Source of the DNA: Pseudomonadota bacterium | GTDB taxonomy: Bacteria > Pseudomonadota > Gammaproteobacteria > Steroidobacterales > Woeseiaceae | Length of the DNA stretch: 11,228 nucleotides | Assembly (NCBI GenBank): GCA_022567775.1 | Contig: JADFGH010000031.1 | Location: 1-11,228 of the forward strand | Direction of reading: 5' to 3' | Shown here: positions 6,883 to 11,228 of the stretch, piece after piece | Position numbering within the stretch: the stretch's first letter is position 1 | Layout of the letters: every line of letters begins with the position of its first letter | The notes under the pieces: generated by a model | Databases searched by the model: none | What the model was told of the DNA's origin: nothing | What the model saw: the letters and a program-made list of their open reading frames with translations, nothing else | Made by a program: the position numbers and the translations under genes

Positions 6883-7791
6883 TTATTGCTCCATCGGCAA
6901 ACGGAAAAAGCGAATCGCATTTTCGAAAAAGATATTGGTTTTGTCCCTTTCGCTGAGAAAATCGGCTGATTCAATTCGCTCATAGGCGGTCTGGACAGAA
7001 AGCGCAATTGCGCCTGGATGCGGATCCGATCCAAACATGATTCGCTCACCTAACCCAGCTCCCACCATCCGTCTCAAGACGTAATAGAGTTCCTGCTTCG
7101 GCAGTGCCGTATTGATAAATGCAGTGTCAACGTATACGTTTGTGTAGGTATGCATGATGGCAATCATGTTTTCGACAAACGGCCACCCGGCGTGCATCAC
7201 ATAGATCCTCAATCCGGGGTGACGTTGCAAAACAGTCTCCAGCTCCAGCGGGTTACCTTTTGTAACCCGATAGTCAGGCCGCACGTCGAAAACGTCATGT
7301 GGTCCTGGCCCAAGGTGCACCGCAACAGGTATGTCGAGCTCTACTGCCAATGAAAAAAACGCTGCGTACGCCGAATCCGAGACACCGATGCCTTCATACT
7401 GTAACGCGATTTCGCCCAATACGGCGATATGGCCACTTGAAACCAAGTGCCGGATCGAGTCGAGATAATCCATGTCCACTTTCGCATTTGGGACCTGGAG
7501 CGCCGGAATGATTCGTGTCGGATCCGCAGCATGCCACTCTTCGACGACCAGTGGATCCGGCCCGCTGGTGATCGCACGCACGATATTGAGCCGGTTCATT
7601 ACCGCCAGGCTCTCGCGGATCATCTCCTCCCTGGTCTTTGCCACCAATTCATGCAGCTCACCCGCGATGTATTCGCGTGGCAGGAACTTTCCCGTATCTG
7701 TGTGGAAATGTACGTCAATCACCGGCCTCGTCTGGGCGAACGCCAAACCACTGCAAACGAGTGTCAAGAGACAAAATAGAGTCGATCTCAT
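6883..7791 (-). CDS. Exported amidohydrolase-family metal-dependent hydrolase
   Basis: This 302-residue protein has a signal peptide (about 1-19, ending AFA before Q20) followed by a TIM-barrel amidohydrolase of the Amidohydro_2 kind. The visible metal-site residues are His28 and His30 (DVHFH), His159 (VAVHLGPG), His200 (MHAGWP) and Asp256 (FGSDPHP), in the expected order. GEIALQY sits between the first two blocks. Family members hydrolyse or decarboxylate lactones, amides and aromatic acids; the substrate here cannot be read from sequence. The ATG at 7791 has only a weak CCGGG upstream. The dehydrogenase stop is 33 bases before it, so the gene is probably co-transcribed, and its own stop is 4 bases from the peroxidase start. 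The signal peptide is notable because most relatives are cytoplasmic. Confidence 0.88.
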   Translation of the reverse strand: MRSTLFCLLTLVCSGLAFAQTRPVIDVHFHTDTGKFLPREYIAGELHELVAKTREEMIRESLAVMNRLNIVRAITSGPDPLVVEEWHAADPTRIIPALQVPNAKVDMDYLDSIRHLVSSGHIAVLGEIALQYEGIGVSDSAYAAFFSLAVELDIPVAVHLGPGPHDVFDVRPDYRVTKGNPLELETVLQRHPGLRIYVMHAGWPFVENMIAIMHTYTNVYVDTAFINTALPKQELYYVLRRMVGAGLGERIMFGSDPHPGAIALSVQTAYERIESADFLSERDKTNIFFENAIRFFRLPMEQ

Positions 7792-7824
7792 CCCGGCTGT
7801 CTTTTCACGATTTAGTCTGCCCCA

Positions 7825-10719
7825 TTAATCATCGAGTGCATCTGCCAGAACGCGGGCAACGTGCAGCGCTGTGCGACCCGTGAAATCCCTGATCTGATGA
7901 CGACAACTCGTTCCATCGGCAACGATAACGGTGTCTTCCTTAGCTGCCCGCACCGCGGGCAGCAGCGATAATTCGGCCATCTTACGCGACAGGTCCACAT
8001 GCCTCGCTGCATACCCGAAGGCGCCTGCCATACCGCAGCAGCCGGATTGTATTATCTCTGTTTCGAGGTTCGGAATCATGTTCAGTACTTCGATTACAGT
8101 GGGCATGACATCGAATGCTTTCTGATGGCAGTGCCCGTGCACAAGGGCACGCCGGACAGGGAGACGAACAAGCTTGAGATTGAGTCGGCCGGCAGCGTGC
8201 TCGCGTGCAAGGAATTCTTCGAACGTCAGCGCCAGTTTTGCCAGCGCATCGGTTTCTTCGCCCGGCAACAACAACCTGAACTCGTCCCGGAGCCCGAACA
8301 GACACGACGGTTCCAGGCCGACTACCGGAATGCCCCGCTCCACAAACGGCCTGAGCGCATCGAGCATGCGTTGTGCTTCAGCACGCGCTTCATTAATCAT
8401 GCCAGTTGCCAGGAACGTTCGCCCGCAACACAGTGGCCGCCCGCCGTCCGCCGACTCTGCGACTGTGGTGTTGTAGTTCGCAGCAGAGAATACAGCGACC
8501 GCGGCACGAAGGTTTTCGGGTTCGAACCAGGTATTGAAAGTGTCGGCCAGCAACACGACTTCCGGTCCCCCGGCGCCGCCCGGCACTTCAACCTGACCCA
8601 GAAACCTGTCGCGCCGCCAGGCCGGCAGGCTGCGACCTGCCGACAGACCTGTGATTTTTTCGCTCAAGATAGCGAGCCCGGGAATCTGATTACGCGAGTT
8701 GGCAAGCCTTGGAACACGTGCAAGTGTCGGCGCATAACGCGGCAAGTATGCGACGAGCTTGTCCATTAGCGTGCGCCGATGCCGCTGATGGTATTGATAC
8801 AGGAATTCTATCTTCATCGCAGCCATGTCGACACCGGTCGGACACTCGCGTTTGCACCCCTTGCACGAAACACACAGTTCCATCGTCTTGTACATCTCGT
8901 CTGAGACCAGTGCATCAGGACCGAGTTGACCGGACATTGCGAGCCGCAGAGAATTAGCGCGGCCCCGCGTCAGATCACGCTCGTTTCGCGTCACGCGATA
9001 TGAGGGGCACATCGTGCCAGCATCAAATTTTCGGCAATGGCCATTGTTGTTGCACATCTCGATCGCAGCAGCGAATCCCCTGTCACGATTTCCCTCGCCG
9101 ACTTCGTGCCCGGACCAGTCGAGGCCCGAATGAATCGGCAGCGTGCTATAGCCGGGCTTGTATCTGAACAATGTCCGGTCGTCCATTTTCGTCGGTGCGA
9201 CTATCTTGCCGGGATTCATCAGTCCCTTTGGATCGAACGCTTTTTTTATTTCCGCGAAAGCACTCGCAAGTCGCGGACCGTAGACCCGTTCGATCCACTC
9301 GGAGCGCACCAGGCCATCGCCGTGCTCGCCGGAGTAAGAACCTTTGTACTGGCGCACCAATTCACAGGCCTCTTCGGCAATTGCGCGCATCTTCTCTGCA
9401 CCGCTTGCAGATCGCATATCGAGCACCGGGCGCACGTGCAGGCAACCAACCGAGGCATGCGCGTACCAGGTCCCGCGTGTCCCGTGCTTTTCAAACACCT
9501 GGGTCAGACGATCGGTGTATTCGGCCAGGTGCTCGAGCGGCACGGCACAGTCCTCGATGAACGACACCGGCTTGCCGTCGCCTTTCATCGACATCATGAT
9601 GTTTAATCCGGCTTTGCGGACACTCCACACCGCTTCTTGGTGTTTTGCGTCTTCGATCGCGACGACGCTGCCGGGCAGGCCCAGATCGCCCATGAGCACA
9701 GACAAAGAGGCAAGCTTTTTCAACTGATCGGCCTCGCTCTCACCTGCAAACTCGACCAGCAAGATTGCATCTGGTTCGCCACGCACGGTGCTGTCGATGG
9801 TTTCGCGAAACGCCGGATTTTCGCGTGACAGGTCAATCATCGTTCGGTCTATGAGCTCGACTGCCGACGGCTCAAGTTTGACGATATACTGCGTCAGCTC
9901 CATCGCCTTGCGAAACGTCGGGAAATGCACGACGCCGAGCACTTTGTGTGGCGGCAGCGGCGAAAGCTTGAGCTTGATGCGCCGAAAATAGGCAAGAGTA
10001 CCCTCCGAACCGACCAGCAGGTGCGCCATGTTGAATGGACCCGTTGCGACCATATCGAGGTTGTAGCCCGCAACCCGGCGTTGCACATCAGGCACGCGCG
10101 CTGCTATTTCATCTTCTTCACTGGCGTAAAGTGTACGAACCCTGTCAACCAGTTGCCGATAACGTACCGAACCTTCAGCATTGTCGCCGACTTCAGCAAA
10201 TTCCACAGTATCGCCGCTGGTCAGCCACGCCTCGACAGCCAGTACGTTGTGCACCATGTTGCCGTAGCGAATCGATCGGGCACCGCAACTGTTATTGGCC
10301 GTCATGCCGCCAATCGTCGCTTGCGCTGACGTCGAAACATCGACCGGGAACCAGAGGCCGTGCGACCTTAGAAACGCGTTTAATGAATCGAGCACGACCC
10401 CGGGTTCAACCCAGACGGTATGCCCGGCCGCGTCGAAATCCAGTACATTGCGCAGGTACTTGCTGTTATCGATGATCAGTGCTTTACCGACAGCTTGTCC
10501 ACACTGGGATGTGCCGGCGCCACGCGGCAAAATCGCGACGTCTTCATCGGCGGCTATTTCGAGCGCGCGCAGGGCGTCGTCACTGCTGACAGGAACCACA
10601 ATACCCAGCGGCGTTATCTGGTAAATCGAAGCATCGCTCGAATATCGGCCGAGCGAAAACTCGTCGAACAACACCTCGCCGTCGAGTTCGCTGCGCAATC
10701 GTGTTTGCAGAACTTCCAC
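7825..10719 (-). CDS. FAD-binding and 4Fe-4S 2-hydroxyacid dehydrogenase, YdiJ/GlcD-like
   Basis: This 964-residue protein fuses two modules. The N-terminal half is an FAD-binding oxidase (PCMH type) with PRGAGTSQCGQ at about 65-75, ATIGGMTANNSCGARS, and a C-terminal FAD-oxidase part ending GEHGDGL...FDPKGLMNPGKI. The second half is an iron-sulfur oxidoreductase. It has Cys556, Cys562 and Cys571 in a first cysteine set, the ferredoxin-like Cys616/619/622/626 motif ending CP, then two CCG motifs at 764-766 and 894-896. This is the YdiJ layout, and relatives oxidise D-2-hydroxyacids such as D-2-hydroxyglutarate, D-lactate or glycolate and pass electrons to the quinone pool. The specific substrate is not visible. 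The reading frame stays open upstream to 10896, but that part overlaps the divergent aminotransferase and looks non-coding. GTG 10719 matches where family members begin. It has no Shine-Dalgarno, yet TATAAT ends 6 bases before it. It is the first gene of the three-gene run. Confidence 0.93.
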   Translation of the reverse strand: MEVLQTRLRSELDGEVLFDEFSLGRYSSDASIYQITPLGIVVPVSSDDALRALEIAADEDVAILPRGAGTSQCGQAVGKALIIDNSKYLRNVLDFDAAGHTVWVEPGVVLDSLNAFLRSHGLWFPVDVSTSAQATIGGMTANNSCGARSIRYGNMVHNVLAVEAWLTSGDTVEFAEVGDNAEGSVRYRQLVDRVRTLYASEEDEIAARVPDVQRRVAGYNLDMVATGPFNMAHLLVGSEGTLAYFRRIKLKLSPLPPHKVLGVVHFPTFRKAMELTQYIVKLEPSAVELIDRTMIDLSRENPAFRETIDSTVRGEPDAILLVEFAGESEADQLKKLASLSVLMGDLGLPGSVVAIEDAKHQEAVWSVRKAGLNIMMSMKGDGKPVSFIEDCAVPLEHLAEYTDRLTQVFEKHGTRGTWYAHASVGCLHVRPVLDMRSASGAEKMRAIAEEACELVRQYKGSYSGEHGDGLVRSEWIERVYGPRLASAFAEIKKAFDPKGLMNPGKIVAPTKMDDRTLFRYKPGYSTLPIHSGLDWSGHEVGEGNRDRGFAAAIEMCNNNGHCRKFDAGTMCPSYRVTRNERDLTRGRANSLRLAMSGQLGPDALVSDEMYKTMELCVSCKGCKRECPTGVDMAAMKIEFLYQYHQRHRRTLMDKLVAYLPRYAPTLARVPRLANSRNQIPGLAILSEKITGLSAGRSLPAWRRDRFLGQVEVPGGAGGPEVVLLADTFNTWFEPENLRAAVAVFSAANYNTTVAESADGGRPLCCGRTFLATGMINEARAEAQRMLDALRPFVERGIPVVGLEPSCLFGLRDEFRLLLPGEETDALAKLALTFEEFLAREHAAGRLNLKLVRLPVRRALVHGHCHQKAFDVMPTVIEVLNMIPNLETEIIQSGCCGMAGAFGYAARHVDLSRKMAELSLLPAVRAAKEDTVIVADGTSCRHQIRDFTGRTALHVARVLADALDD

Positions 10720-10725
10720 GACTGA

Positions 10726-10731
10726 ATTATA
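10726..10731 (-). promoter_or_regulatory. Consensus -10 box TATAAT for the dehydrogenase operon
   Basis: The minus strand reads CCGTATAATTCAGTCGTG. The perfect TATAAT is followed by 6 bases and then the GTG start, so transcription would begin at or next to the start codon. No TTGACA-like -35 is visible 16-18 bases upstream (CCACCG/CCCACC instead), which suggests activator dependence if it is a real promoter. Confidence 0.5.
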
Positions 10732-10753
10732 CGGCCGCTTTGGTGTATCGGTG

Positions 10754-10780
10754 GGGTACTTAGAGGTACCCTTGGCACCT
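10754..10780. promoter_or_regulatory. Inverted-repeat operator candidate in the divergent intergenic region
   Basis: GGGTAC (10754-10759), 6-base spacer TTAGAG, GTACCC (10766-10771) form a perfect inverted repeat. A second overlapping imperfect repeat pairs AGGTACC (10764-10770) with GGCACCT (10774-10780), 6 of 7 matching. The first repeat is centred about 43 bases upstream of the predicted dehydrogenase transcript start, a usual place for an activator or repressor, and it could serve both divergent genes. No regulator gene is in the window. Confidence 0.4.
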
Positions 10781-10808
10781 TCATTGTCCCCCAACGACAG
10801 GATTGAGC

Positions 10809-11228
10809 ATGGATTTCGCGAGCGGCCGGCATTTTCTGCAGATTCCGGGACCAACCAACATTCCCGATCGCATTTTGCGCGCCATCGGCCGGCCAATTAT
10901 CGATCACCGCGGGCCCGGTTTTGCGTCATTAGGCCACGAAGTCCTGGACGGACTCAGGCCGATATTCAAAACCGGACAGCCGGTGATCATCTACCCCGCT
11001 TCCGGCAGCGGCGCCTGGGAGGCGGCACTTGTTAATACAATGTCGCCGGGTGACAAGGTGCTGATGTGCGAGACAGGCCATTTTGCGGTCCTTTGGCAGC
11101 AAATTGCCCATCGTCTTGGCATCGATACCGACATAATTGAGACGGACTGGCGGCACGGCGCGGAGCCCGCCGCTATCGGGGAGGCTCTCACCAGGGATGC
11201 CGCACACGAGATAAAAGGCGTCTGCATC
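10809..11228 (+). CDS. Serine/alanine-glyoxylate aminotransferase, class V (5' part; cut by right edge)
   Basis: The open frame of 140 residues continues past the window. It starts at ATG 10809 with AGGA 6 bases upstream. The sequence has the start of a class V PLP aminotransferase of the serine-glyoxylate/alanine-glyoxylate group. It shows HFLQIPGPTN at 8-17, RPIIDHRGP (28-36), the PLP phosphate loop ASGSGAWEAAL (64-74), LVNTMSPGD, ETGHFAVLW and DWRHGAEP. The enzyme moves the amino group from serine (or alanine) to glyoxylate, making hydroxypyruvate (or pyruvate) and glycine. The PLP lysine lies beyond the window. It diverges from the FAD/Fe-S dehydrogenase with 89 bases between starts, hinting at shared control of glyoxylate/2-hydroxyacid metabolism (inference). 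Confidence 0.92.
   Translation, partial: MDFASGRHFLQIPGPTNIPDRILRAIGRPIIDHRGPGFASLGHEVLDGLRPIFKTGQPVIIYPASGSGAWEAALVNTMSPGDKVLMCETGHFAVLWQQIAHRLGIDTDIIETDWRHGAEPAAIGEALTRDAAHEIKGVCI

Noticed and set aside
7999..8769. 256-codon plus-strand open frame opposite the FAD/Fe-S dehydrogenase
   Set aside because: The minus-strand frame carries the CCG domains and a continuous family match; this one is compositionally odd with no recognisable motif.
10720..10896. N-terminal extension of the dehydrogenase from a TTG at 10896
   Set aside because: It overlaps the coding start of the divergent aminotransferase and its operator region, has no family similarity, and homologues begin near the GTG at 10719.
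1..11228. CRISPR arrays, tRNA/rRNA genes, insertion sequences, toxin-antitoxin or defence genes
   Set aside because: I searched by eye on both strands and saw no regular repeats, transposase motifs, RNA gene signatures or defence-type domains; the gene content is metabolic and regulatory.

Overview
The window looks like a chromosomal segment of an aerobic, Gram-negative proteobacterium, most likely a gammaproteobacterium of the marine/sediment kind (inference). The reasons are a YbdG-type MscS channel, several Sec-exported proteins, two c-type cytochrome proteins with CXXCH haem motifs, a c-di-GMP GGDEF/EAL protein, a YdiJ-like flavin/iron-sulfur dehydrogenase and moderately high GC. I see no RNA genes, mobile elements, CRISPR arrays or integration scars. 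Genes are dense and the longest gap is about 250 bases.

Left part (1-2750), all on the minus strand. The 5' two thirds of a MscS/YbdG-type channel gene runs off the left edge. Upstream of it is a two-gene unit. A small exported protein of unknown function (2125-2691) is followed 17 bases later by a c-type cytochrome fused to a copper type II monooxygenase of the peptidylglycine/dopamine hydroxylase class (758-2107). All six expected copper ligands can be placed by motif, and a haem domain sits at the N-terminus. A candidate sigma70 promoter precedes the unit.

Middle (2943-5612), plus strand. A receiver-PAS-GGDEF-EAL response regulator is followed by a Sec-exported RidA-family protein. This RidA lacks the arginine that canonical RidA uses for imine hydrolysis. 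Small GC-rich hairpins lie on both sides of the ridA-like gene.

Right part (5691-10719), minus strand. A three-gene run is read right to left. First is a 964-residue FAD plus 4Fe-4S dehydrogenase (YdiJ/GlcD type), then an exported amidohydrolase, then a diheme cytochrome c peroxidase/MauG-family protein. The last two genes are 4 bases apart. Diverging from the dehydrogenase is the start of a serine/alanine-glyoxylate aminotransferase gene (10809 to the right edge). The 89-base divergent intergenic region carries a consensus TATAAT positioned so that transcription could begin at the GTG start codon, and a GGGTAC/GTACCC inverted repeat in the -35/-43 area.

How they may fit together: the aminotransferase and the 2-hydroxyacid-type dehydrogenase point to glyoxylate/2-hydroxyacid metabolism in the cytoplasm. 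The exported cytochromes, amidohydrolase, RidA and copper monooxygenase point to oxidative chemistry in the periplasm. The second linkage is inference from location and signal peptides only. The most interesting items are the haem-copper monooxygenase with its unknown partner, the variant exported RidA, and the divergent promoter with a possibly leaderless transcript.
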